From Serripes groenlandicus (Eukaryota > Mollusca > Bivalvia > Cardiida > Cardiidae), in NCBI GenBank assembly GCA_031761405.1, contig JASEVX010000003.1, forward strand, positions 117,994,849-118,058,848: a DNA stretch of 64,000 nt, written 5' to 3'. The position numbers and the translations under genes were made by a program. Shown here in pieces: positions 11,236 through 23,084 of this stretch (positions are counted from its first letter, which is position 1; the number at the start of each line of letters is the position of its first letter). The notes beneath the pieces are model-generated. The model did no database searches and was not told the origin of the DNA. It saw only the letters and a program-made list of their open reading frames with translations.

Positions 11236-12530
11236 GCTTTGGACTTGGAGAACCGCCATTTAACTGAAGAAAGTAGTATTGCTACTTCGGACAGAGAGCC
11301 GCCATTTAACTGAAGAAAGTAGTATTGCTACTTCGGACAGAGAACCGCTATTTAACTGAAGAAAGTAGTATTGCTTCTTCGGACAGAGAGCCGCCATTTA
11401 ACTGAAGAAAGTAGTATTGCTACTTCGAACAGAGAACCGCCATTGACCTAAAGAAAATAGTATTGCTACTTCGGACAGAGAACCGCCATTTAACTGACGA
11501 AAATAGTATTGCTACTTCGGACAGAGAACCGCCATTTAACTGAAGAAAATAGTCATGGTTCTTCGGACAGAGAACCGAAATTTAACTGAAGGAAATAGTA
11601 TTGCTACTTAGGACAGAGAACCGAAATTTAACTGAAGAAAATAGTATTACTACCTCGGACAGAGAACCGCCATTTAACTGAAGAAAATAGTATTGCTACA
11701 TCGGACAGAGAACCGCCATTTAACTGAAGAAAATAGTCTTGCTTCTTCGGACAAAGAACCGCCATTTAACTGAAGAAAATAGTCTTGCTTCTTCGGACAA
11801 AGAACCGCCATTTAACTGAAGAAAATAGTCTTGCTTCTTCGGACAGAGAACCGCAATTTAACTGAAGAAAGTAGTATTGCTACTTCGGACAGAGAACCGC
11901 CATTTAACTGACGAAAATAGTATTGCTACTTCGGACAGAGAACCGCCATTTACTAGTAACTGCAGAAAATAGTATTGCTACTTCGGACATAGAACCGCTA
12001 TTTAACTGAAGAAAATAATCTTGCTTCTTCGGATAGAGAACCGCAATTTAACTGAAGAAAATAGTATCGCTACTTCGGACAGAGAACCGCCATTTAACTG
12101 AAGAAAAAATAGTATTGCTACTTCGGACAGAGAACCGCCATTTAACTGAAGATAACAGTATTGCTACTTCGGACAGAGAACCGCCATTTAACTGAAGAAA
12201 ATAATCTTGCTACTTCGGACAGAGAACCGCAATTTAACTGAAGAAAATAGTATTGCTACTTCGGACAGAGAACCGCAATTGACCTAAAGAAAATAGTATT
12301 GCTACTTCGGACAGAGAACCGCCATTTAACTGAAGAAAATAGTATTGCTACTTCGGACAGAGAACCGCTATTTAACTGAAAAAAATAGTATTGCTTCTTC
12401 GGACAGAGAACCGCCACTTAACTAAAGAAAATAGTATTGCTACTTCGGACAGAGAACCGCAATTTAACTGATGAAAGTAGTCCCGCTACTTCAGACAGAA
12501 AACCGCCACTTTACTGACGAAAGTAGATCC
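11236..12530. repeat. 46-bp minisatellite, about 27 copies
   Basis: The unit runs GGACAGAGAACCGCCATTTA, ACTGAAGAAAATAGTATTGC, TACTTC. Copies vary at CGCCATT/CGCAATT/CGAAATT and at AGAAA(A/G)TAG. Short insertions occur (for example TTTACTAGTAACTGC near 11,950). Diverged units at both edges mark the array ends. Confidence 0.93.
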
Positions 12531-13105
12531 ACTGACGCCCGTAGATTTTTCTTTCTAGGTAGTCTTTTCTTTTTTTATTAAAGAGATTGTTATCTTTTAT
12601 TGTCCGGGTAGTATGAGTAATACAGATTAATCCTTCATACATTCACCAAATATCCAATATACGTCTTTGAAAACACTTAGGCAAAACTATGGAAATATCT
12701 CTTCAAATAAAAGTACATGTTACGATATATAATTTTTCGGTTTAGTTGTAAAACATTTCGCAAAAGAGGGGGAATCGATCATTCTGAACAATGTCTCGCC
12801 TTAATGTTTTTCAAAAGTCGTCTGTTGTATATCTGCATGTGAGAAAGAGTTGAACTAAAAATATATCTCTTCAAAACGTAGATATCATCAGGGGGTCTAT
12901 CGTTGAAAACGAGGCCATGTTTACGTTAGTCTCTTTTCGTCGATACATGGATCGTTAAAGTTCTCGTATACATGTCGACACACACATGCAGAAACATGTG
13001 TTGACGACTTTCACTAACATATTGGTGATGGAAAATGGCTCTAACTGAGTATGCTAATGCTTTGCCACAATGTTTTCAAATATTTAATTTATCATTTATA
13101 ACTTT
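12531..13105. other. Intergenic with MITE-like remnants
   Basis: Contains eroded pieces of the TTAA MITE superfamily (for example TTTTTCAAAAGTCGTCTGTTG near 12,806). No gene seen. Confidence 0.4.
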
Positions 13106-13449
13106 CAGGGGCGTAGCTTTGCAATAATCAATGTGTAGGCCGTCTCGTGCGAAAATCAACATTGTGGACTCTGCGTAAATTATCGACCCGGATCAGCCTA
13201 AGCATGCCACACAGGCCTACCCGGATAGACACTTTCGCCTCCCGTGGATTTTCTGTTTCAGAAATCACTACTCTATACATATATCCCTCTAAGACGGAAT
13301 ATGTCGGCTGGATCAGTCTGCGCGGACAGCGCAGGCTGATCTGGTCGATACATTACGCAGATGTATATCGCCGCAGCTGCATTTTGGGGCATTTTGAGAA
13401 AATATGTGTAGGCACGTGCCTACAGTGCATAAAGGGAGCTACGCCCCTG
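13106..13449. mobile_element. TIR element with CAGGGGCGTAGC ends (hAT-like MITE)
   Basis: Terminal inverted repeats CAGGGGCGTAGCT / AGCTACGCCCCTG. The interior is a second palindromic element (CGTGCGAAAATCAACATTGT ... TATGTCGGCTGG...) related to the element at 15,473-15,739. The CAGGG-type terminus is usual for hAT elements, but I could not find a matching 8-bp target duplication (ATAACTTT against CCTTTGAC). A second copy lies at 16,825-17,107 in the opposite orientation. No transposase is encoded. Confidence 0.7.
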
Positions 13450-13791
13450 CCTTTGACTAGATGATATCCAAGTTGGCTACTGCATATGGTTTTTTTGTGG
13501 GAAAGGGTTAAAACTCGTTCACGGTTGTAACCCCTGCCTTCAAAAGAATTCACATGTCAATATTAATCAAAATTGAAAGACATTTTGAATTTGCTATTGA
13601 TGATTTCACATATGTATATGGGGAAATGTAGGTATGTTCGTACCTCCATGTTGATAGATAGAGTGCGTAATAACGATTAAGTGTGAAAAGATTGGTCAAT
13701 ATATAGCAACCAAGAGGGGGGTCTGAAATATATTCTTTTATCACTCAATCATTCACCTGATATGGATATACTCATATACATTTATTTTGTT

Positions 13792-13999
13792 AACCCTTTC
13801 GCTGCTAAATGCAATTTTAGGCTTTTGCAAACAGTGCAGATTCGGGTGAGACAGCTCATAACGAGCTGTCTCTCTTGAAATCTGCATTGTTTGCCACTAA
13901 GACATTAAATTTTACCAACACACCTGTTGGACAATATATAGAGTGATCCAATTTTCAACATGGAATAGATTTTGTGAAATTCGGCAGTGAAAGAGATAA
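13792..13999. repeat. TTAA MITE, family 3
   Basis: Left TTAACCCTTTCGCTGC, right TTCGGCAGTGAAAGAG. The central hairpin is built on AGACAGCTCATAACGAGCTGTCT. Confidence 0.75.
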
Positions 14000-14392
14000 C
14001 GTTATGTTATGCCTTTGGTTCATATCTAAATGTACCCTCTGTGTCAGACATACATATCTTTGATTGATTCTTGCACCGTTATGAGCGGTGCATATTCAGA
14101 TCAGAATGTTCGGATGAGCACCTGGTGATCTAGATCATCTTCCTTCGATGGTCGCCAATTCTATACGGTTGGTTTTTCTTATAACGCCGCTCATATTTAC
14201 AAATAGCTATGGCTGAGTGGTTAGGAGGCGTGCATGGCTGAGTACCTTTGGGCATGTACATTACCTTATCTCGTACCTGTTGGTTAACCTATGGAGCATG
14301 TATATTTGAACTGTAGGCGTGATGTAATTTAAAAAAGGTTAAACATGGCGTAAAACACCAAAAAAGCAAACCGATATTGTAGAGCGATCTGC
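14000..14392. other. Intergenic, no gene seen
   Basis: Contains a short tRNA-like remnant (ATGGCTGAGTGGTTAGGAGG near 14,208) but no intact tRNA fold and no gene. Confidence 0.4.
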
Positions 14393-14945
14393 TTTGACAA
14401 CATCTGAAGATAATATAGACATTTTGACAACATCTGAAGATAACATGGAACCGTTGACAACATCTGAAAGTAACATGGACACGTTGACAACATTGGAGGA
14501 TAACCTAGACATTTTGACAACATCTGACGGTTACATCGACATTTTGACAACATCTGAAGATAACATGGACATTTTGACAACATCTGAAGATAACATGGAC
14601 ATTTTGACAACATCTGAAAATAACATGGACATTTTGACAACATCTGAAAGTAACATGGACATTTTGACAACATCTGAAGATAACGTAGACATTTTGACAA
14701 CATATGAAGATAACGTGGACATTTTGACAACATCTGAAAGTAACATCGATATTTTGACAACATCTGAAAGTAACATAGACATTTTGACAACATCTGAAGA
14801 TAACGTAGACAGTTTGACAACATCTTAGGATAACGTAGACATTTTGACAACATCTGAAGATAACATGGACATTTTGACAACATATGAAGATACTATGGAT
14901 ATTTTGACAACACCTGAAGATAACATGGGCATTTTGACAAATACA
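14393..14945. repeat. 30-bp minisatellite, about 18 copies
   Basis: The unit is GACAACATCTGAAGATAACA plus TGGACATTTT. Because 30 is divisible by 3, long repetitive open frames appear on both strands. I regard these as artefacts of the period, since neither strand shows a codon-position bias in its substitutions. Confidence 0.92.
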
Positions 14946-15472
14946 CCGATGATTCGATATAGAGTAAAAACTCATTGAGATAAAGAGAAGAATGTATCAA
15001 CAGTGATTTTTTTTTAAGTCGTCTGCTTCAAATGCGTCACATGTTATATGCATCAGATAAAAGGGTTAATAACCGATAGGTATTTTTAAATTGTTCGATA
15101 TGAAACGTTGTCAAACTAAATTCTAGACCTAAAAGGTTTCTAAAATAGAGGATTATTGAGTCAACGGCGTTAGTTATCAATACATCTATACCTTCTATTC
15201 TGATAACCATCTTTGGAATCAAAGACGAATTAGTCCGTGTAGCGTAATGCGGTATGCGATAATGCATTCTTACGAACTTTATAATGTGTGAAACCCAAGA
15301 CTTACTCGGTGTGAGGTAAAAACGCATAACCCCCCAAAAATATTAGGTCGTCAAAAGAAATTATTTACTACTTTAGATAAAACACTTTTGTGTACAAAAA
15401 TTAAAATATACAGGGATTAAAAAAATGTATTTGAAATTTTAAAGAACGAAATCGATTGGAATGACTCTAATA

Positions 15473-15739
15473 TATGAGCCGTCCCACGAGAAAACCAGCA
15501 TTATGGCCTCTGCGTAATGTATCGACCCAGATCAGCCTACGCAGTCCGCGTAGGCTAATCCGGGCCGATACATTCCGTCTCTGGGATATAGAGGTAAAGA
15601 GTAATGATTCCTGAAACAGAAAATCCACAGGAGGCGAACAGTGTCTATCCGGGTCAGCCTGCGCGGCATGCTTAGGCTGACCCGGGTCGATATTTTACGC
15701 AGAGTCCACAATGTTGGTTTTCTCACGGGACGGCTTATA
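15473..15739. mobile_element. Palindromic MITE, TATGAGCCGTCCC ends (family 2)
   Basis: Terminal inverted repeats TATGAGCCGTCCCACGAGAA / TTCTCACGGGACGGCTTATA, close to a TA dinucleotide at each end. Two internal palindromes are present: TAGGCTGACCCGGG and CAGATCAGCCTACGC...GCGTAGGCTAATC. No coding capacity. Relatives lie at 24,112, 46,736 and 48,650 and inside the CAGGGGCGTAGC elements. Confidence 0.8.
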
Positions 15740-16055
15740 TGTAAGTTTTGTAAGTAATTGGACCATAAAAGTCATTTATCAAGGTCGAGTGAATGTGTAT
15801 TTTGTATTTATTTGTCAAGGGCGTAGCAAGACGATTTTTTTCAGGGACCGGACCATTTAGGTCGTAAACGTAGACCGTCGTTTAAAACCAATAGTTATAA
15901 ACTATGAACTATTATTTACGACTAGGAAATATAATGGTTTTTCGTGTTTCATGAGATATCGAGATTTCCCATCACCGTGTTGCGCTCGTGTTTAAGAATG
16001 GACTCGCAGTCATACCGAAAATCAACACAAATTCGTTGGAAAATACCCAACACAC
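15740..16055. other. Intergenic, no gene seen
   Basis: A+T-rich, includes a degraded TIR-like GGGCGTAGCAAGACG near 15,818. No gene seen. Confidence 0.35.
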
Positions 16056-16268
16056 TTAACTCTTTCAGCGCCAAAGGCAGTATTGAGGTTTTGGCAAACA
16101 ATACTGATTCAGGTGAGTCAGCTCGTAACGAGCTGTCTCACCTGAAATCAGCATTGTTTGCCTTTTAGTTATCTAAATAGTCCAAACTTGTATTACATGA
16201 AAAATGGAGACGTCCAATTTTGAACATGGAACAGTCTACTTTAAACTATTCGGCGCTGAAAGAGTTAA
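16056..16268. repeat. TTAA MITE, family 3
   Basis: TTAA at both ends (16,056-16,059 and 16,265-16,268). Ends CTCTTTCAGCGCC / GGCGCTGAAAGAG. Central hairpin CAGCTCGTAACGAGCTG flanked by CTGATTCAGGTGAG / CTCACCTGAAATCAG. Confidence 0.85.
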
Positions 16269-16439
16269 GTTTAAAAAAAACAAGCCACAGTAAATAGTAT
16301 TTGAGTCCTAGGAGTGATGACGAGATCTCATGTACATGTGAGTACCAGGAACACTGCGACCCTTTCTCTTCAGGTGAACTTGTCTCTAGATATACGTAGA
16401 CTAAATCAATAACCCTTTCCCACCCTTCTGAGTCGATAC

Positions 16440-16715
16440 ATTACACAGACGCCATAATGCTGGTTTTCTCATGGGACGGCTCATATATTAGAGTCATTCC
16501 AACAAATCTGCAGCAGACGACTTTGAAAATGTCTACATAAAAATATGGAAAATCTCTATAATTGTAGTTATAATTACTGAAAAAAATTGAAAATATTGTG
16601 ACAATGGGCGAAACGGCTTTTTTTTTTTAGTAATTGTTCCTTTTGTCACAACGTTTTCAAAAGTCGTCCGCTGCAGATGCGACAAAATGCGTCTATAGGT
16701 GGAAAAGAGTTAACA
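16440..16715. repeat. Family 2 MITE end fused to a diverged TTAA-type MITE
   Basis: 16,440-16,502 is the inverted copy of the left end and the flanking bases of the element at 15,473 (GACGGCTCATATATTAGAGT). It is followed directly by a diverged foldback MITE body (GCAGCAGACGACTTTGAAAA ... AAGTCGTCCGCTGCAG) ending AAAGAGTTAA. Confidence 0.65.
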
Positions 16716-16824
16716 CGGTTGACGGAAGTGATCTGTTTGCACCACCCGATTGCGGATTCGCGGAAAATACCTACCGTCCTACGGAGTAAGTTATTTTCAA
16801 ACAGTTTTCAATCATAAAACCTCA

Positions 16825-17107
16825 CAGGGGCGTAGCTCCCAAAATGCAGCTGCGGCGATAGACATCTGCGTAATGTATCGACCAGATCAGCCTTCGCTGT
16901 CCGCGCCGACACATTCCGTCTTAGGGGGATAGATGTATAGAGTAGTGATTCCTGAAACAGAAAATCCACAGGAGGTGAAAAGTGTCTATCCGGGTAGACA
17001 TGTTCGCATGCTTAGGCTGATCCGGGTCGAGACATTACGCAGAGTCGACAATGTTGATTTTCTCACGAGAAGGTCTACACATTGATTATTGCAAAGCTAC
17101 GCCCCTG
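16825..17107. mobile_element. TIR element with CAGGGGCGTAGC ends, second copy
   Basis: Left CAGGGGCGTAGCTCCC, right TTGCAAAGCTACGCCCCTG. It is inverted relative to the copy at 13,106-13,449 and shares its internal foldback. It directly abuts the non-LTR retrotransposon at 17,108, so one of the two was truncated or interrupted at this junction. Confidence 0.72.
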
Positions 17108-18150
17108 GTTTTACTGTACTAGCGGTTGATAGAAACAGTTATAGTTTGCACATTCAGTCTTCATATGACATATACGCGTCAATTGTTACCATTGATAGGT
17201 CACTCGAGGCTTTTACTACTTATAGATGCGGTAAGGCGGGTACAGCGATCATGGTCAAACATAGTTTACAGAAAAACGTTCAACGATTAAACAATATTGA
17301 AAACGATCGTATCGTTGGTATAGAGATCTCATCCGACCAGTGTCTACCATTGTTTATCTTTAGCATATACATACCTGCCGATAACGATCTCGATCTATTC
17401 AGAGACACACTGAATGATATAGAATCGCTGTTCTTATTCTACTCGAAGCTAGGCAATGTGATTCTAGGCGGCGATTTTAACGCTAAAATCACTCAAACTA
17501 GTCAAGGTCAGTTAACCAAGTCATCAATATTAACAGACTTCATTAAAAAAAATGATTTAGTGTCCTTGCAGCATGTAAATAATATGGCTAACGAGTATAC
17601 CTTCATACCGAACAAGACAACTATAGATCATGTGTTGATTGAAAAGTCGTCTGCTAACCTAAACACTTCATTTAAAATCCTTAATGAACGTGAAGTTGTA
17701 ACTTCGGATCATTTACCTATAATATTCGCGATCGCTTTCACCCCTTTTATACCGAGGGAAAGTCAATCACGTATGTGTATTGCTTGGAATAAATGCACAC
17801 AACAAAATATAAGTGTATACCAGTCCCATATAGAAAATAATATTGAAAAAACATTTATACCAGGCAGCGACTCGTGTAATTATTCGCCAGACTTTATAAA
17901 CGATAGCTTAACTGACATCATTTTACAAGCCTCCAAAAGTCTTCCGACAAGTCACTTCAATAGACATGCCAAACCCCATTGGTCTTCTGAGGAAAAGCAA
18001 TCGTATGCACAAATGCTTCATCTACGCAACATTTGGTTCGAATCTGGAAGGCCTAGGGACCAATCCCAAGTTTACTTGTCCTATAAACAGGCGTACAGAA
18101 AGACACGCCCGCGAGATGTACGAAAACTCAGTTTTCGACCAACTCAATAA
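17089..18150 (+). pseudogene. Non-LTR retrotransposon endonuclease (APE/EEP fold), 5'-truncated and frameshifted
   Basis: Codes for the endonuclease part of an APE-type LINE: target-DNA nicking that starts target-primed reverse transcription. Visible EEP motifs are ILGGDFNAKI near residues 124-133, IDHVLIEK near residue 180 and TSDHLPIIF near residue 205. The usual N-terminal start of the fold (about 50 residues with the first catalytic Asn/Glu) is missing, because the TIR element at 16,825-17,107 abuts the frame. The first seven or so codons therefore belong to that element. After KPHWSSEEKQ and YLSYKQAYRK the frame should run on into the reverse transcriptase, but that continues in the +2 frame, so a single-base indel lies at about 18,085-18,110. 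The copy is dead unless that indel is a sequencing error. Confidence 0.85.
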
Positions 18151-20717
18151 AGCAGCCGAACTAGACTATAGGGTATTCTGGAAGCTGCTTCGTCAGAAAA
18201 GTGTTAAAAACTTCGACACTTGCTCACAAATAGTAGTTGGAGAGAGTACATTTGAAACACATGAAGTAACTAACGGCTTTCGCGAATACTTCGCCCATGT
18301 ATTTGACAATATTTGTACTGACGATACCATTAACAGCCCCTTAAGTAATGAACTCAGTAACTATTTCAATACCCGCGGAAGTCAAATCGTCCAAACCATT
18401 ACACGCGAATTCAGAACGGACGAAATCGAAAGCGTAGTCAAAATCCTCCAAAAGCGTAAATCTCCTGGGATTGACTGTATCCTTAACGAGCATGTTATAC
18501 ACGCAGGCAAACCGATAGTACATATACTAACATTACTGTTCAACTCTATCCTAAAGTACGAAAAGTTACCTAAAAAGTGGCAAACTAGCGTTCTTATCCC
18601 GATCTACAAGGGCAAGGGAAAAATCAAATCTGACCCTTCTAGCTATCGTCCTGTCTCTCTTTTGCCGTGCTTTAGTAAACTATTTGAGAAACTGCTTTTG
18701 AATCGAATACAAGCATATTTATCTCTGTGTAAGAGTCAATTCCCATGCCCCCAACAACACGGCTTCCAAAAACAATTAAGTTGTATTACTACGTCGTTCA
18801 ACGTCCAGGAAACTGTGTACTACAACGTTGAGCGTCAGAGTGACGTCTATGTCGCTAGTCTTGACCAAAAAGGCGCCTTCGATACAGTCAGACATAAATC
18901 CCTAATGCTTAAACTCGGACGGATGGGACTCGTTGGTAAAATCCTTCGAATCATCCGTGATTCTTATACCGATTTAAATTGCTTAATTCGCTATACTAAC
19001 CATACGTCCGATACCTTCAACGTGGGTCGCGGGGTACGTCAGGGAGGGGTGATGTCCACATTCCTCTATCTAGTCTACATCAATGCCCTGATAACTGAAC
19101 TACAAGACAGCAACTTAGGAACAAAGGTATTGTCTACAACGGTTAGCAACCCGTCATTTGCTGATGACATATCATTAACAGCCATTTCCCCCCTTAATTT
19201 ACAGAAAATGACGGATATCGTGTACAAGTATTGCAAAACATGGTGTATTGATATTAACGTGAACAAATCAAATGTCATTGTGTTTAGCACAAAGCGTCAA
19301 CCGCCAGCGGTCGGAATTATGTATGGCGAGCATTTTATCCCCCAAGTAAAATCCTTAAGCCACCTAGGAATTACTCACGATTCGAACATGAAACTGAGTA
19401 AACGTATCAATGACAGGATTCAAAAAGCCCGTAATGCCCTTTTCTCCATGGTTGGGCAAGGTGTCAATCCCCAAGGAGTCAATCCAATGGTTTCCGCAAG
19501 TTTATATTGCAAAATTATACTCCCTATCCTCCTGTACGGAGCAGAGATTTGGAGTAATATGACTACCGCTGATGTGAAACATCTCCAAACATTCCAGCAT
19601 TATGTCGCGAAAAAGATACAAGGGTTCTCTCGAAGAACGAGATCTGACATGGCGGAGTCAATGCTCGGTCTGTATAGGGTATCAAGCACAATCAATAAGA
19701 GGAGATTGATGTTCCTTCACAAAATACTGGAGCTACCAGGTTCTTGTATAACGAAATATTTTTTGTTCAAGAAGTACTATATGTACATGTCAGACAAAAG
19801 TTCAGTTACTCTTGGTTTCGTCCCAGATGTATGTCATATAGTCAACAAGTATAACCTCCACTCAATTCTGAACAACTATTTTCAGACTAATTCACTGCCG
19901 TCTAAATGTGCATGGAAGTCCACTGTACGTAATGTTGTTCACACCCGCGAACAATTCCTACTAAATGAACGTTTGTCGTCTCACCCAGATTTCCTGTTTT
20001 TTCATACGCTGCAGCCTTGCATTGAACCTTGCATTGTTTACAAGGTATCAAATGTCAGTACCTTTCGACCTATCATGAGTGCGGTAGCTAAGCTATGGTC
20101 ACGACCAACATTATGTATCAATACTGTCTGCACTATATGTAATCAACCACAACAGGAAGAGTTAGTACACAGACTTTCTGATTGCCATGTCATTGTAGGA
20201 CTGAAGTAAAAATTAAAATCCACACTAATCAGAAATTGCAGCAGATCCTTCGCACACGATATATACGCTCTAGATAGCTACTCATTCACGCTTAGCATGT
20301 TAGGTGCGCCGATAATAACTCTACCAATAGAATTACAAAGAAAGGCATTTCTAGAAATAACCTTTAATTACATATACCAGTGTCTTAAAAGGTATCTTTA
20401 GTAATGAAAATACATTTCAATACATCTGGGTATGCATATAATCAATAGATACTTGAGATATCATTCTGATTTATTTCACCACCTTCCCCCCCCCCCCCCC
20501 CCCTCCCCCCCCCCCCACACACACACACACACCCCTTTAATTTATCATGTCTACATGTTTATTCATGTTTTGCTCGTTCGTTCATTTGTTCATTTGTTTG
20601 TGTACATTTCTTTTTCTTTTTCATATATTTGTTTAATGTGTGCATATTGTACGATATCTCCTACATAGGAGGCAATAAAGAGATTGTATTGTATTGTATT
20701 GTTGTTGTATTGTAAAC
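17108..20717 (+). mobile_element. APE-type non-LTR retrotransposon (LINE), 5'-truncated
   Basis: Comprises the damaged endonuclease and RT frames, a 3' UTR with a poly-C/CA tract (20,487-20,530), an AATAAAG signal near 20,673 and a simple tail of TTGTA-type pentamers (about 20,683-20,717). A short tandem tail instead of poly(A) is common in CR1/I-type LINEs. I could not identify a target-site duplication. Confidence 0.82.
17966..20209 (+). pseudogene. Non-LTR retrotransposon reverse transcriptase, with in-frame stop
   Basis: The RT domain is clear: SPGIDCI, KKWQTSVLIPIYKGKG, SSYRPVSLLPCFSKLFEK, HGFQKQLSC, the motif A block ASLDQKGAFDTVRH, GVRQGGVMSTFLYLVYIN, and the catalytic SFADDISLT near residue 397. 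A thumb follows, then a C-terminal zinc knuckle-like CTICNQPQQEELVHRLSDC. The true frame starts around 18,095, and codons before that are out-of-frame overlap with the endonuclease. The TAA at 20,207-20,209 is premature: the same frame stays open for another 63 codons to a TAG at 20,399-20,401. There is no RNase H. Its clade (CR1/Jockey/Nimb-like) cannot be settled by eye. Confidence 0.88.
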
Positions 20718-21467
20718 GCTTTAATCTTCTACTGTTCTATCTTTCCTTCTATTCCCTATTTATCTTATACGAACAAACAATTATGTTTAAAAGCCAATAC
20801 GAGTGTCCAAATTGGCTAATTTTCTGTTTGAGTGGTCAGTTTGACCAATGAGACGTGAAGAACAGCGTAAGTACACACTTACATACCAATTTACTAAGAT
20901 AGTCGCCCGAACACTGTTATGCGCATACCGACATTCCAAATTTACTTAACACTTTGTCCATTTCCCACATTCAACAAGTACACCTGTATGCAGCGGACGA
21001 CTATGAAAGCATATAGGCCACGTATTGAAAATCTATGCATATAAATGTACGTAGTGAAATAAATGTGGCAAAATGATGAATTGCTTACTATGAACAACTT
21101 ATACTTTTTGCAACAATTTGTTCAAACATCTTATGCTACATAGCTATCAAATAATTATGCAAGTCGGAAGAGTTTAACTTTTCTTTCTTGCAATAATTCC
21201 AAAGTGTACGTGCGATACTAACAAAAGAATCACGCATAAAATAATCACGTTAGTTCGAAGTTAATTTGACCTGGAATTCCATAATGACTAGTCATCTAAG
21301 TTTGACAAAAAAAGTAAATACTGGTGTTATACTTCAATGGTTCTAATTGAAGGTGTTGGAGGTCGTGGGTTCGATCATCAGCGCTGATAATCGTGCCTCT
21401 TCTCGGCTATGAACGGAATAAAACATCGAGGAACAAATGGGTTTCCGCTTACACGATCAGAGCCGAG
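20718..21467. other. Intergenic, no gene seen
   Basis: Contains a weak MITE-like remnant (GCAGCGGACGACTATGAAAG near 20,991). No gene seen. Confidence 0.4.
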
Positions 21468-21762
21468 CCCCGGTAGCTCATTCGGTAATGACGCGGGATG
21501 TCAATGTAGGGGCTGTGAGTTCGAATCACAACTCGGCCAGCATTCTTTCCGACGATTGACAACATTCACTTTGACCAGCGTCATTCGTCTTCCACCAATG
21601 GGCTAACAGTCTATGTGCAAAAGCAGCCAGTTTCTTGGAAAGTATGTTATGTGGATAACTGATTTGAGAGAACCAGGAAACAAATGAGGCGGTGAACTGA
21701 TATGACTGAAACATTGTTGAAAACGGCGTTAAATTCCAATAAATCAAACTTACACGATCAGA
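21468..21762 (+). repeat. tRNA-derived SINE (family C)
   Basis: tRNA-like head CCCCGGTAGCTCATTCGGTA with B box GAGTTCGAATCAC. The body contains CATTCTTTCCGACG, GTCATTCGTCTTCCACC and a CAACATT...AAACGGCGTTAAA tail. Other copies: 43,532 (+), 51,188 (-), 54,140 (-), 57,828 (-). Confidence 0.8.
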
Positions 21763-22680
21763 AAAGAATTTGAATACAAGAAACATTGTAAAGTGTTCGC
21801 TTCGGAAGTACCTATCATTTGTTTGATAACGCTGGTCAGAGGTTTCCTATTTAACAAACAAACACACACTTCTCACTTCAGATTGACTAAACGACGAGAG
21901 AATTGTTATCAAAACCCACTTTGGTTATCCATTCACCCTGCAGGAAATTTACACTACAATGAGTACAATAGTCTCTTATTATCACAACTAAATTGTACTC
22001 TGAAACATGGGTGGGGGTCTTGACCATTTACCTTGAATATAACATAGTTAACCCCTTTAACCACTGACAGACGCGTTTTGAAGCAACTGCTACAGACGAC
22101 CTTTAAAAACACTGTACATATATATATTAAAAGACGAAAATGCTCATAATGGTCATATTTCCCTTATTCACAATGTTTTAAGGCATTTTCAATAACTATA
22201 CTTTCATTTATATAGATTGTTAAATGTTTGCCTATGTGATTTCAATGTCGTCTGCTGCATATTGTTATATTTTTGGAAAGGTTCAATGGCGTCTGTATTG
22301 AAAATATCAGAGGAAGGTATATAACACCATAGGAAATATAATTCCGATACATATTTGGAAAGACTGTTTGAATAAAAGGTTGTGTTCGGTTTTTAATAAG
22401 TTCTACTTTTCCCACAGCATAATCTTAACTGTATCAGAGACTGTGTCAGGAAACTTGTTAACATGCTCATCCTTTTCTGATAGAGACATGTTTCCACGCC
22501 GATGCAGATAAATTGTTTTGAAAACATTGCGTGAAAAGAAGTAAGCCCATGGGTTTGAGATAAACCATTTTATTTTAACCGCGCCACACAATAAGTGACC
22601 GTCGAGAAGTGGTAATTTAATAACGATACAGACGAGGAATACAACACATACATGTACGTGTAAAAAAATATGTCACCAAC
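21763..22680. other. Intergenic with a diverged MITE remnant
   Basis: A diverged TTAA-type MITE is visible at about 22,049-22,286 (TTAACCCCTTTAACCACTGACAGACGCG...). Otherwise no gene or clear element. Confidence 0.4.
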
Positions 22681-22910
22681 TTAACCCTTTCCCTCATATA
22701 GACATTTTCTGACGCCTCTGCAGCAGACGGCTTTTTGAAAACATAGTAACAAAAGAAGAAATTGCACAAAACGTGCAATTTCTCCTTTTGTCACAATGTT
22801 TTCCACTTATAGTCATAGGTTATCCATTCAATTATAGAGATTTTCCATTATTTGACAAAATATGTTCAAAGTCGTCTGCTGCAGAATTGTCAAATGAGAG
22901 AAAGGGTTGA
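22681..22910 (-). repeat. TTAA foldback MITE
   Basis: TTAACCCTTTCCCTCATATAG at the left. The right end is AGAGAAAGGGTTGA, with the right TTAA mutated to TTGA. Same family as 9753-9983 in the opposite orientation. Confidence 0.85.
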
Positions 22911-23084
22911 AGAATATGTTTATTTTCAGAAGATTTAAAATCGTTTGATTGTCTGAATAACAGAGAAGCTCCTGATCGGACAACATAAATAAGCATGCTG
23001 ATCTCAGTGTTCGCAACTTTCTGCTGGTCGGTTTTCCCATGTCATACATGAGCCCGTCCATCCATGGGAAAAGGCATTATGTGG

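Noticed and set aside
14329..14975. Overlapping repetitive frames on both strands
   Set aside because: They come from a 30-bp minisatellite. Simultaneous open frames on both strands and lack of any domain argue against genes.
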